From the NCBI RefSeq assembly GCF_000003605.2, contig NW_003132358.1, positions 252,428 to 301,074 on the forward strand: 48,647 nucleotides of DNA. The letters are read 5' to 3'. The notes below the pieces were generated by a model that had not been told where the DNA came from, did not search any database, and saw only the letters and a list, made by a program, of their open reading frames with translations. Source of the DNA: Saccoglossus kowalevskii (Eukaryota > Hemichordata > Enteropneusta > Harrimaniidae). The position numbers were made by a program, and so were the translations under genes. Below are positions 25,800 to 36,422 of this stretch, piece by piece (the stretch's first letter is position 1; every line of letters begins with the position of its first letter).

Positions 25800-27300
25800 C
25801 GGCGCCGAGTTTGCCTCCTAGTTGAGGGCTTTGGTCAAAGGACTGCAAAGGACTGTCGGGGCAATTGCGTCCCTGGCAGGCCGGGTAGATCAGATGCAGT
25901 CGGAGCAAGCTGTCTCCACTGTGTCCCCTCGGTGGGCAAGCAGGAAGAAACACGAAAGCATGTTTGCATTCAAACACGTCTCTTCTGGGGAACCCCCGTT
26001 CCCAGCCGTGGCTCTCCCACTATTTTGGGGGAGGCCGAGTCTCAGGCTAATTGCACCGGGCCTCCTCTGGAGCCTCGGGCACTGAATGCCAACGGGGTGC
26101 TGGCAGCCAAGCTTCCGATCACAGGGCAGGGCTTTCAGGGCAGAGCACACGTTGACCCCCCTACTTTCAGCCAGCTAGAGTTCGTCACACGGTAACGGTA
26201 CAACGGTAACGAATTTATCCTTGTGTCCAGTTTCCGCTGTGGGTTTTGACTCCTTTCTTACTGACCCATGGGCGTCCCCAGAGGGAACCAACCCTGTCAT
26301 GAGATGCACAGTCGAAGACGCTCCCTCTCACATATTTAAAGTGAAAGAGGGCGCAGTTTGCTCGCATCGGATACAGCCGGTACTCCATGCTTTTGGGGTG
26401 ATGTTGAGTATCATCGATCCCAGTGATACGATGTAGATACCCCCACCCTTGATCCTAAGGCGACCACCCAAGGTTGCTTCAATGCTTATGGGTTCACGGG
26501 CGTCGGGATCCAAAGCTACCCTGTCTCTCCCTGTCCGTCCGAGTGCAGAGTGTGGCGCAGAGCACGCAAACGATTGATTGGCAGCATTGGTCAAGCTGCG
26601 GAGGATGTAACGCTTAAGGCCCGCCCAGTGGGGATAACATTAGGCAACACTTCCCACTGGACCAAACGCTATTCGGTCAGTGTGGTTTTGGGATCAGACC
26701 CCATAGCGTGGGATGAGAACAAAATGCCCCCAACCGGATTCCAAACTCCTTCCCCAGACACCGGTACCATGGATTTGGCAAACCGGGCAAAGGAGGACAG
26801 CCACGTTCCATGGGCGTCCTTGCCAATCGAAGACGACCCATCTAGCCCTGAGGGCAGAGCTGCTTGAGCGCATTATTGCCCAGGACTCTGGAGAACTTGG
26901 AGACAGAACGCACCAGCCTCCTAGACCAGGCAACATTTTTACTGGTGGGCCACGGCACATCTATATGTGACACCCCCTAGTGTCACCTGGCTCTGGCCGG
27001 GACCACTACTGTGCTATGAGATGCGGCCTTAGACACACGTGTTTTCACCGACAAGCTGATTCGGGGTACTGGGCATCCTCCACCCTATCTGTCCAGGAAA
27101 TGGTGGGTACTGTCTCGGAGCTTCGGAGTGCAATGAACCAGAGGGTTCAGATCCAAATCCACTAGCCAGTTGGCCCTGCTAAGGGCAAGCGGAGGGCACC
27201 CCAAGCACAGAAAACACAACGCCCTAGGGCGTCGTCCGCTAGCCAGAGTCAGCCAGGATTCAAGCCCTCCTACCTTTCCTGTGAAGGAAGAGTAGTGGCA
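25800..27300 (+). pseudogene. DIRS first-ORF (Gag-like) region, broken
   Basis: In DIRS elements the stretch between the left repeat and the reverse transcriptase holds a Gag-like ORF. Here only fragments remain open, for example a plus-strand stretch from 25822 with a helical, coiled-coil-like segment (LQRTVGAIASLAGRVDQMQS). No zinc knuckle was seen. The assignment rests on position within the element rather than on recognised sequence. Confidence 0.4.
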
Positions 27301-27479
27301 TGCCCCCAGGGAGGAAAGAGCCAGGTGGTGCGCCTCTCACCCTCTCAGGGCGGACGTCTACCCAGCAGCGGGGAAGCGTTGCGGGGAGCACCCCCTCCCC
27401 CTCGCAACTGCCGAACCCATGGCCACATATCCCTGCCATACACAAATTGCGCCAGTGTAGTCCGGTTTGGAGACAGCGG

Positions 27480-29110
27480 GTGACCGATTTCTGGACCTTT
27501 CCAGGTGGTAAAATCCTGTTACGGGATACCGCTGAAATCTCCATTTCCCCCCGTCAGTGTTTCCCCTGTTGGGCACTGCCAGGGGACTCAATCAGACAGG
27601 AAGTAGCAGTTTGCTAGGAAAAGGCGCCATATACACAGGGTACATCAGTCCAGGCTTCTACCCAAATGTGTTTGTAGTACCAAATCTACAAGTGGCGGAC
27701 GTCCAGTTCTGGACCTAGGCAGACTGAATCAGTACATGCTCCTCGATTGGTTCCACATGGAGACACCATTCAGGGTTCTCCTCTCCATCCCCCGTTTCGA
27801 CTGGCTAGCCCCACTAGACTTAAGCAGGGCCTACCTGCACATACCGATGCACCCAGCGAGTTGCCATCTCCTTCAAATTGCCCAGCTGGGCCAAGTATTC
27901 AAATGTTGGGTGCCCCCCGTTCGGGTTAGACACAGCGCCCTACGTGTTCACCCGAGTGATGAAACAGGTAGTGCTGTTGCTTCACCAGATGTCGGTACAC
28001 CTCAATCCGTACCCAGACTACTGGTTACTAACAACCTGAGCAAAGGGTTAATAACCAAACACGTCAGGCTAACACAGGATTTACTTCACCAGTTGGGCTT
28101 GTTAGTAAATCGACAAGTCCCACCTCGACCCAATGCGCATTTGGTGTCCCTGGGAATGGCGTTTTGACACAAAGGTAAGATTGGCTTATCAAGCGTGTTG
28201 CTTAGCGCTAAGCAGCCTAGCTGAATGCCTAGTCTGCGTTCCCTCAGTGTCCCTCCGAGAACTAATGCGGATCATCGGAATCATCATGTCCTCAGTTCAA
28301 AGGGTCGTTCCCAGGCCGCACTACGCAGCCGCCCGGTATAACGCTTGTTATAACGCCAAGCTCTCCTATGGGAACTAGATAGGCGGGTTTCGTTCTTCGA
28401 CCAAGTGAAGGAAGCCCTGCCCTAGTGGTCGTCACTGGCCAACCTCGGACAGGGGGGCCCCTTGGACCCGCTCGCCGCAGGTATGACTCTGGTAACAGAT
28501 GCCTCCCCCCAGGATTGGGGAGCACATCTATTGGACCAACAAGCCCAAGGATATGGCCCCCGCATTAGTTTTGAGACTACCATATCAACCGGCTCGAACT
28601 GAGAGCAGTGTACTTAGCACTACCACGATTTCTACCCGTAGTTCAAGAAGAGGGGGGGACACCTTCCCCATCGTTGTCAGTCCTAGTGGTGCAAATCCTC
28701 CTTTGGTGCCTGGAATACAATGTGGAGCTAACCGCACACCACCTTCCAGGGTTGAGGAACAGTCTGGCGATGCCCTTTCAGGACGGCTCCGTCTCCAGAA
28801 CAAGGAGTGGCTGATACCCCAGTGGGTAGCCTCCAGGCTGTTTCGGCTGTGGGACGGTCCAAGGTTGGAGCGGTTTGCCGCACCCCGGGACGGCAAACTC
28901 CCGATGTACGTAACACTCCTGCTGCCTCTAGGAGCCTGGGCCAGGGTCGCTTTGCTAACGCCATGGACCAACTTAGTGTACGCCTTTCCTCCCTTCCCGC
29001 TAGTTCACCGGGCACCAGAGAAAACTTCAACAGGTGCACAACCGCATATTATCATGGGTTGCATCCAATTGGTCAAGCGAGGCATAGAGACACAAAGTAC
29101 GAGCGCATGA
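27480..29110 (+). pseudogene. DIRS reverse transcriptase-RNase H remnant
   Basis: At 27817-27861 the peptide DLSRAYLHIPMHPAS is the motif A region of reverse transcriptase in the form typical of DIRS. Downstream, the catalytic Y-x-D-D site corresponds to Y-P-D-Y (28010-28021), so the second catalytic aspartate is lost, followed by WLLT and then a frame change into LSKGLITKHVRLTQDLLHQL. The RNase H part begins near 28483 with TLVTDASPQDWGAHLL, followed in other frames by ELRAVYLALPRFLPV and a WCLEYNVELTAHHLPG stretch. The connection after RNase H (TNLVYAFPPFPL, near 28965-29000) is also typical of DIRS polyproteins. At least four frame changes and several stops separate these blocks, so no functional enzyme is encoded. 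Confidence 0.8.
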
Positions 29111-29693
29111 GGTCTGTGCGATTGCTAACTCGCTAGTGCTAGCATCAAGCGCCCCCCTCAAGCACACATGGAGGGCAGGCTTCTGGAGAACGCAGAACAT
29201 CTTTATCAACTACCACCTAACAGACACCGAATCCATTGAGGAAGGTCTCTTTAGCCTGGGTCTCGTCATAGCGGGTCAGTCTTGATTTGCTGACCCAGCC
29301 CGAACGACCGCTAGGGTCCCTGCGCATAGGAACTAAGTCAGTCCGGCATTTTATGCGGACAGATTTCTCTACCATCAGCACTCCCCTGGAAGCTCCCAGG
29401 TCCCGCTTTGCGGCCTATGCCATCATGCAGAACTGTTTCGGTCTTTACTTCGAAAGCTTATTACCCCCCAGAATAGGGTTGGGGTCTAGCTTTCTCGGGC
29501 ACACCAAACCCTGTCACCCTAGCAGCATTTTGGCTTCTTGCTCCGGGAACAGCACAGGCAAGGTAAGACACCACCCCTTTTGGGGTCTTAACTAGGGTGT
29601 TGAGTTTGTTTTCATCCCGGACTGGGAAAGACTTTCATCATTTTTTCTGTTTGCTCAGAAAAACTCGCCACCTATCGGCGTCTGACTCTGCCT

Positions 29694-29817
29694 ACAGTTC
29701 AAAATAGTCAATTTGACTGATCGGAGTCTATGGTGGGTAATTGAACGTAGTGAATTTAGACGAGGGTTCTCCCCCGCCTATTCCATAGTTCATACCCACC
29801 ATGGACTCCGGGTAACC
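29694..29817. repeat. DIRS internal complementary region
   Basis: Bases 29694-29756 are the reverse complement of the left end of the element (gtagtgaatt at the inner border). From 29757 onward the sequence is the reverse complement of the right end (tagacgagggttctc ... catacccaccatgga, against 30179-30238). This head-to-tail copy of the two termini is diagnostic for DIRS elements, where it is thought to template joining of the ends into a circle. Confidence 0.85.
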
Positions 29818-29823
29818 CCCAAT

Positions 29824-30022
29824 CACCCCACTTTTTCCGTACGTTGGTCTAGTCCTCGAGGTGGAAGAAAGGAACCACAAGTGATTGACGGCTGCNNNNN
29901 NNNNNNNNNNNNNNNNNNNNNNNNNNNNNNNNNNNNNNNNNNNNNCCCCCATCACCCACTTTTCCGTAGCGTGGTCTAGTCCTCGAGGTGGAGAGAAAGG
30001 AACCAGAGTGATTGACGGCTGC
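29824..30022. repeat. about 70-bp direct duplication flanking the assembly gap
   Basis: The segment containing tggtctagtcctcgaggtgg and ending gtgattgacggctgc occurs at 29824-29895 and again at 29954-30022, with the N run between. It is either a real short tandem repeat next to the right terminal repeat or two haplotypes of one segment placed side by side. Confidence 0.8.
29896..29945. other. assembly gap (50 N)
   Basis: A run of exactly fifty N bases, probably a placeholder of arbitrary size, inside the right part of the DIRS element. True length is unknown. Confidence 0.99.
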
Positions 30023-30238
30023 TATGGCGCTGCCATGTGGCTCGGTCACGTGGGTTCGTGACGTAAGGGGTAAAAGAATCTTTGGGTCACGGGGCTTCCC
30101 CTGACCTAGATTCCCTCTTTCCGTCACCGGCAGAATCGCTGATTAATGCCTACAGTTCAAAATAGTCATTTTGACTGACCAGAGTCTATGGTGGGTATGA
30201 ACTATGTGAATAGGCAGGTTTGGAGAACCCTCGCCTAA
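30007..30238. repeat. DIRS right inverted terminal repeat
   Basis: Reverse complement of the left repeat from gtgattgacggctgc to ctatggtgggta, with about 38 extra bases near 30101-30138 (ctagattccctctttccgtc region). It is followed by a right-only extension, taggcaggtttggagaacc to cctaa, whose complement is the second half of the internal complementary region. This fixes the right border near 30238. Confidence 0.8.
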
Positions 30239-31454
30239 TCAAATTCACTGCCACTGGTTCTGATAAGTCTCACCACCATGCTTAAATCATTTCTCTGGAA
30301 TCTTTTACAGTTAGTGGTCACATCAGTTGTGTACAGTAAGAATACCATTCTAAGCCTTGGACTATCTCTTTATTGTGTGCGCCCTCGCGGTCCGGTATTA
30401 CGATTCCTTTGCGTACATCCATTCTAACAATATATGAAGGTAATTAATTAACGAATGCTAAGTTCCCCAAACTATGATAGAACCCTGACTAAAACACAAA
30501 TAAAGTGCACTATTCAACTGCAGTCATAAATAAACCAGCTGCGCACAGTGCTTTCAATCAGCTCAACTGATTGTAACAAATACATCCATGTTTCATCCTT
30601 TTGTCTAAAAAAAACAAAGGTTTCACGCTGAATTTCATTGCTTGCTACCACCATGAGAGGTAGCTGTATTACTACCGGTAACACCTGAGCGGGTCGAAAG
30701 ACCACTCCGCGCAGTCAATAAAGACGCAGACATTTAGAGTGGATCCAGACATCACGGGTGAGTCCATTTTCAAAATTAATAAAGGGACTGTTAAATTTAG
30801 TCCAGTCTCAGTTAACAAATCGCGCAAGTAGTCAAATCTACACAAATAGCACTAAAATAAGAATCAATGATGCATTATATACACAAACAGTTGTAGCATA
30901 ACATAGTTTACGCTTCATTACCTTACCATGGCATGTATGTGGCGGGGTTGCGTGTGGCCCCTCCTGTGAATTATAATAATACAACGAATTAGATTTCAGG
31001 TCGAGGCGTTCAGAACGCTCAATTCTGATGATGTCTTATCAAGTAAATTATTGGAATAAATCAAGACATATTTACATTAGGGAAACGTTCAGTTATGATG
31101 GGTTCATCGAATATATCAAGGAGCAAGTTACGTTGTTCGTTCGTTACGGTGTTTATGTTTCACATCCAGTACCAGAAGGACGAAGAGACCACGATGACAC
31201 TATTCAATCATGAACTGGACGAATACAGTTGTCGGCGCCGAATACAGGCTGATAGAGGTGTCTGTCGTTGAATGGTGTTCACTAGCCCCCACCGCCGATT
31301 CCCATGTTTACAGAGAGAAAATTAGCGCGCCGAAAAGGTTGAGGTTTGAATGTGATAAAAAATAGATGATATAAAGAAAAACAAAGAGGAATCAAGTGAC
31401 CCTGATGAACGCAACCATTTTGTTTACCGATCACCGCTGGAGCTAGCAATCAAA
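30239..31454. other. non-coding sequence paralogous to 42.7-43.9 kb
   Basis: From about 30400 this region aligns in patches with the sequence around opsin B exon 1; the clearest match is gtcataaataaaccag at 30523-30538 and 42901-42916, followed by tcagctcaa-tgat and acaaaggtttcac in both. By position, exon 1 of opsin A should lie near 30.93-31.0 kb on the minus strand. A sequence there reads TGGATRNPATYM before gtaagg (donor at 30925) and loosely resembles exon 1 of B, but it is out of phase with the next exon. Confidence 0.5.
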
Positions 31455-31837
31455 ATGAAAGAAACAGAATTGAATGATACGAAAGTAGAACAACTGACAA
31501 TAGTGCAAACCAAGATCTGTGACCAAAATGACAAATATGCCAAATGTGTACCCGAAGATTCAACGACAAACACTGTGGAAAAAGTCAACTTCGTGACTCT
31601 TATGCTCGGCAAAATTGTCCATACGAAATCTGTTGTTCAGCAGAAATTTGTGGGGACATCAGCCACCCCGACCATGCCACGGAGAAAACTACATTGATTA
31701 GCCTCGCTAAACAGCGTAACGATCTGAATAGCTTTTCTGATTTGTCCAACACTTTGCCCGGACTAATGACGCCCAGACAGAAACTCCCGGAGAGAATAAA
31801 GTACACAGATGCAAACACTATACACGATGTAGCATGA
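31455..31837 (+). pseudogene. unknown Cys-containing coding-like segment, frame-shifted paralogue of 43.97-44.80 kb
   Basis: Two overlapping open frames. The first (from 31455) contains KICDQNDKYAKCVPED. The second (31544-31837) contains CPYEICCSAEICGD and ends SNTLPGLMTPRQKLPERIKY ... before TGA at 31835. The second part matches the segment ending at 44801 in nucleotide sequence (tttgtccaacactttgccc at 31741 against tttgttcaacacgttgccc at 44681) and in protein (NTLP, ERIKY). The frame change between the two halves suggests a broken gene or an unseen intron. I do not recognise the family. Confidence 0.35.
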
Positions 31838-31849
31838 GTCACCACAAAT

Positions 31850-34502
31850 GAATTAATTTGTTGTAAAATGTTGCAAGATTTAGTTTTTATCCAATCGTGT
31901 GTTACTAAAGTCAGATAAAATGATGGACTCTTTCTGTAGAATATGCATCACACACTCTGAAGATCCCTTCTTGTTTTATGACGCATACTCTTGTATAATC
32001 TTTCGTTATAAATTTAAATATGAAATCACAGAAAGAAGGGCAAATGTTTCTAGTTGGAGCGTCGAAAAAACCCAAAATGTGTTTTGGTCTACCCCTTGAA
32101 TATCATGTTTTCTTGCATTGATGTACTATTAGGTTCTTTAATAACAAAGGGTTTTCGAAAAAAAATCTTTTCTTTTGTTGTGATTTCATCATTTTGTGCC
32201 TGTACCAGTGCACTTGTATTTTTGCTTATGTTTGCTTCGTTAATCAGGATATAAAAACGCCTGTTTTCACTGGATTTTTGCGTTCCGCAAAGTTCCCATT
32301 GTGCGCCTTGCACACGGAAGTCAAAATACATTGGATTGCATTCGTTCGTTATCGTTGAGTCAAACTTGGTGTGCGCGATGCATTTGCGTAATTTCAGTTT
32401 TTATTTCCATAAACAAAGAAACAAGAAATAGAGAAACTGTTTGATTATCGTCATAGGCAGAACAAAAACAAGAGTTAACAATGGCAATCAAACACAATTT
32501 GTCTCAGTGAATGGTCACCATCAAAATGCGAATGATCATATGAACGTAAATTGGTAGCCTAATGCATTCTTCATCGGGCAGAACAGTCACAACCATAACA
32601 ACCCCGTAAAAATGAGCAAACATTACCACCAAAAATTGCCTCATCCATTCCGTTGTCAATGCCTTATCAAAGAGGGATCAAACTGTGCATAGGATAGAAA
32701 CCCGGCGAGAAATAATCATATATGCGGAGCCGTGTATACTAGTATTAATTAGTTGAAGCCAGTGATAGTATCTACGATACGACCTGCAACTGTTTATTAA
32801 TTAGTGGAGGTCACTACTGAGATGGTATTTACAATACGGAAGGCGACATGATTAAACGGACTCGTGTATATTAATTAGTTGAGCCCACTTATCAGATGGT
32901 ATCTATGATACGACACGGAACCTGATTAAATCGCCACGTGTATATTAATTACGGAAGGCCACTAATTGGGCGGGCGGTACTGAACAGTTATATTTGCCTT
33001 CATATTTGCCCATGAGCGTAGGTTCATCTGAATTGTGACAATCATTTAACTCCCACTTATTACTAACTGTTTAGCCTCCCGATAAAATATTAACTTTGTT
33101 CACATATAACTACGAGCGAGCTGGTGTTCTTTATTTTTTGGTGATGTGAAGAGTGTCTGCTATAAACCTATGTTTCTAAATACTGTCAAGACGCGTGGTT
33201 ATAATTATATGAAACGTGCCCGTTCATTCAGGTGAATAATTACACCACTTCAACCAAAAGAAAGAAGACACCATTATATAGAAGTGGTATTGAAAAAATA
33301 GTGAGTGTAAAAGCAATAATAATATTATGATTCTTTTCCCTATAAGTACCGTGCGATGTTTATAATAGTGTAACAATACTTCTGTTTGCATGACAAGGTA
33401 GTGATCGAGCGGCTATTGGCACCCAACACAGTAATACACAACCTCAGCGCAATCCGAAACCCAATCCAGCCACTCGACGTAGTCACAGTGATGGTTAGAG
33501 TGAGTTTAAACTAATGTTATGACTGTTTCCCCGATAAGTACTGTGTGATTATTAATAACAATTGCGCAAATGTTTGCATTGTCATCTTAAAACGGTTGCC
33601 ATATGTCAGCCAAGCACGGGGTCGAGCAAGTATGTGCGCCCTCTCCCCATCATAGTCGCATAATAACATTTTGTTTCCGCAGTGAACGCGATCCACACGT
33701 TTGGGCAAGTTCATTTTCAATGAACTTCTTTTGCTTCCCCGTTTTATCGTTTTACTGCTTCACCTGTACTATTTTTTTTTACTAAATTCGTTCACACTGT
33801 TCCCACTGTGTGGTGGCAAACAAATATAAAATACTTCATTTCCGTCGTTGGACTTTCTAGAGCTATATTTCGTTTCGTTTAGTGCATGTTTCTGGGCAAT
33901 GTATGTGTGTAATATTGATGATCGTTACTGTTAGTTACTGCCCACTATGCCTCCCGGTCTGAAGAGCAGCGATGAAGGTTTTCAATTCCTAACTGTTTTC
34001 TGAACACTATTCGATGTCAAATGTTTCATATCCTTCTCCACAGCCCCGTTGGCATCACGTGAGTAAATCTTGGTGCCCTCAGGCTCGTTATGTCAGGTCA
34101 GATCAACGAAATCCAATTAATAAATTAATTTGAATTTGACTCTAAAATAAGGTATATAAATTCAGAGGAGATCAAAAGTTAAGTGGTAACTAGTAAGATG
34201 GTGGATTGTATGCCACCTTCTGATGTTGCTTCGGAGATTCCTAGTGATGGGTATGAGTTACAGTGGATACTACTTTAGTTAGAAAGTGTGTTTTCAATTA
34301 TAGTGACTTTATCCCTAACCCGCCAACATGAAAACCATGGGATTGGACTTACATTAGAATATATGGGAATACTGCCTTCTCGACTCTCAATGACGATATA
34401 ACTTTAATCATTGTGTTAACCTATCAACATTGCATTGTCTTCGAAAAGCGGTGAGACATTGCCTGGAGTGGTGCCCTGATAGAATAGGAGTTTATATACT
34501 AG
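31850..34502. other. intergenic between the two duplicated blocks
   Basis: No gene supported. It contains a roughly 70-bp tandem repeat (32733-32975) and a pair of similar segments around 33330 and 33515 (cctataagtaccgtgcgat / cccgataagtactgtgtgat). Confidence 0.5.
32733..32975. repeat. about 70-bp tandem repeat, ~3.5 diverged copies
   Basis: Each unit carries tattaattag, then a block like agatggtatctatgatacga, then ctgattaaa and a GC-richer end. Copies begin near 32733, 32796, 32867 and 32938; the last is partial. Substitutions between copies make it an old array. Confidence 0.7.
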
Positions 34503-34504
34503 TA

Positions 34505-35721
34505 CAAGGGGCGTTCAAGAAGTAATGCCCCAGACCCACTTTCAGTTGTCTGATCTAAAATTTTGCATGTGTATTGATTCACATCTCTATGGGTTATGTT
34601 GCAAACAACAGTTCTGAACTAATTGTGGTTTCTGATTTACAGGTGTTTGAACTGAGTCAGGTGTGAAATGGGGCCAGCAGAGCGTCGCGCAGTGATGCCC
34701 CATCATATGACCTTGTAAAACGCTGGCATCGTGAATTCAAACATAGCCGGAAGTCTGTGGAAACAGCTCCCATACCTCGTCCCTCTTCTGCCATTGATAA
34801 GGCATTTATCCGTCAAGTTGTGGCAACCATTTTGGAAGATCGACGGATCACTGTTCGCCAAATAGCCCAAGAAGTCAAGATTAGTACAGGGTCTGTGGAA
34901 GCTATCATTCATAACCATTTGCATATGCATGAGGTGTCTGCCAGATGGATTCCCAGGTTGCGCACACCTTTCCAGAAGGAAGAACGTGTCGAGTGCTCGA
35001 GGATGAATTTGGAGATGTGCCAAGAAGATGAGTCAAAGTTTTTCAAAAGACTTGTTACACAGGATGAAACTTGGGTCCATCACTATGATCCAGAGACCAA
35101 AGCCCAGTCAGTGCAGTGGAAGCACTTGGACTCACCACCTCCAAAGAAGGCAAGGCAAGGCAAAGCAAGGCTGGCAAGGTCATGCTCACAGTCTTCTGGA
35201 ACCAGGACGGAGTAGTGATGACAGATTTTCTGGCAAAGGGTACCACAATTACATGAGCCTATTACGCTTCACTTTTGATGAAATTAAAAGAAGCTATCAA
35301 AATCAAGAGGCGGGGCAGGATCAGCAAAGTTATCATCCTCCTGCAGGACAACGCTCCAGTCCACAACTTGCATGTCGCCAGATCAGAAGGACAGGCGTGT
35401 GGCTATGAACCCCCACCCCAATCCCCCATTACCCTCCTGACGTTGCACCCTCTGATTTTCATCTCTTCCCAGCCATGAAGTTGTTTTTGAAAGAAAAGCA
35501 ATTCCCAGATGATGTAGCCTTGATTTCTGAAGTTACGACATAGTTGGATGACCAACCCGGGGTGTTCTACAAAAACAGTGTCCAGAGCTGCATTAAACAA
35601 TGGGAGAAGTGCATAACTCTGGGTGGTTCATATGTAGAGAAAGACTAATAACTGTGCCACGTTTAATTAATCTCCTCCTATGGGAAATGAATCAGGGGCA
35701 TTACATATTGAACGCCTCTCG
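34505..35721 (+). mobile_element. mariner-type DNA transposon, inactive
   Basis: 1217 bases flanked by TA at 34503-34504 and 35722-35723. Terminal inverted repeats of about 27 bases: left CAAGGGGCGTTCAAGAAGTA..., right read in reverse CGAGAGGCGTTCAATATGTA..., both followed by ATGCCCC. Length, TA target duplication and encoded transposase remnant all agree with the mariner family. It lies between the two duplicated opsin blocks. Confidence 0.93.
34668..35648 (+). pseudogene. mariner transposase remnant
   Basis: Begins ATG at 34668 (MGPAERRAVM), after which most of the first helix-turn-helix is deleted. Coding resemblance resumes at 34706 in another frame (YDLVKRWHREFKHSRKSVET), continues through the second helix-turn-helix (RRITVRQIAQEVKISTGSVE) and the WVPRL-like linker, here SARWIPRL. 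The three catalytic aspartates are still encoded: DETWVHHYD (about 35063), LQDNAPVH (about 35344) and PDVAPSDF (about 35436), fitting the DD34D pattern. Further frame changes near 35160 and 35390-35430, a TGA near 35254 and a TAG at 35541 break the gene. The last codons GGSYVEKD end at TAA 35646-35648. It cannot make an active enzyme. Confidence 0.9.
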
Positions 35722-35723
35722 TA

Positions 35724-36422
35724 ATTTCCAATTCAATTGCTGTGATGAATGCAATTTGACTTAAGATCATCTTTCCGAAACATTTAAATACCTTTGAGCG
35801 TCGAGACCCATATATGTCACCGTGGATGTATTTAACCACCAACTGAATTGATGGTAAGCAGTACAATAAGAAATGCAGTACATTTTTGCAGTAGCAAGCT
35901 AATTAACATAAAACAAAACGCCGAGAATTGTGTAAGCAATATCATGTTGTAAAACTAGTTTTAGGGTAATAGGGTAAAATTCAGCCAAAAATTTGATTCC
36001 AGCAAAGAAAATGCATGTTCTTTATTTCATCCAAGTAATCCATAGTGGAATACCTCCCATTAGATATGGATTCATCCTTTTGATTTACATTTCAATTTCA
36101 TAGATCACGTGTACATTTCATATACACCATAACAACGTATCAACGTCATGAAAACTACGATACAGAAATTAAGATACACAATAAATCAAATTTATAACAC
36201 TTATTTATTCAAGCATATCATGACAACTGACTGTCAAGTCATCGTCGATCAAATATCAAAGTAAATTAGACGCTGATATAATTATTACAAATATGACAAG
36301 AACCTTAATCTGTATGGTCTGGTTTCCTTACCCGATTCAGATCGGTCCAGAGGAAACCGTTTCTCAGTTATTGCAGACCCAATGGTAAGTGGTTATATGT
36401 ATGCTTAAATATTATCTTGACC
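35724..36422. other. intergenic and 3' side of opsin B
   Basis: AT-rich, no coding frame. It should contain the 3' UTR of the minus-strand opsin B; the best polyadenylation signal on that strand is at 36204-36209. Confidence 0.5.
36204..36209 (-). promoter_or_regulatory. candidate polyadenylation signal of opsin B
   Basis: AATAAA on the minus strand, about 214 bases past the opsin B stop codon, a normal distance for a short 3' UTR. Confidence 0.45.

Larger units (their letters stand above)
24770..30238 (+). mobile_element. degenerate DIRS-type tyrosine-recombinase retrotransposon
   Basis: The element has the unusual architecture of DIRS retrotransposons: inverted (not direct) terminal repeats, left about 24770-24942 and right about 30007-30238, plus an internal complementary region at 29694-29817 whose two halves are complementary to the extreme left end and extreme right end. 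The right repeat extends about 30 bases beyond the part shared with the left, as in known DIRS elements. Reverse transcriptase and RNase H remnants of DIRS type lie in between, on the plus strand. It is visibly richer in G+C than its surroundings. Reading frames are broken many times and I could not find the tyrosine recombinase domain, so it is a dead copy. A 50-N gap interrupts the right part. It lies in the expected intron 1 of opsin copy A and is absent from copy B. Confidence 0.85.

Noticed and set aside
25562-29110. Many medium-length open frames on both strands between 25.5 and 29.1 kb
   Set aside because: High GC makes random open frames longer here. Only the plus-strand blocks with reverse transcriptase and RNase H motifs are meaningful, and they are broken.
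32733-32975. Spaced repeats that could suggest a CRISPR-like array
   Set aside because: Units are diverged, have no constant repeat with unique spacers, and the genome is animal; it is an ordinary tandem repeat.
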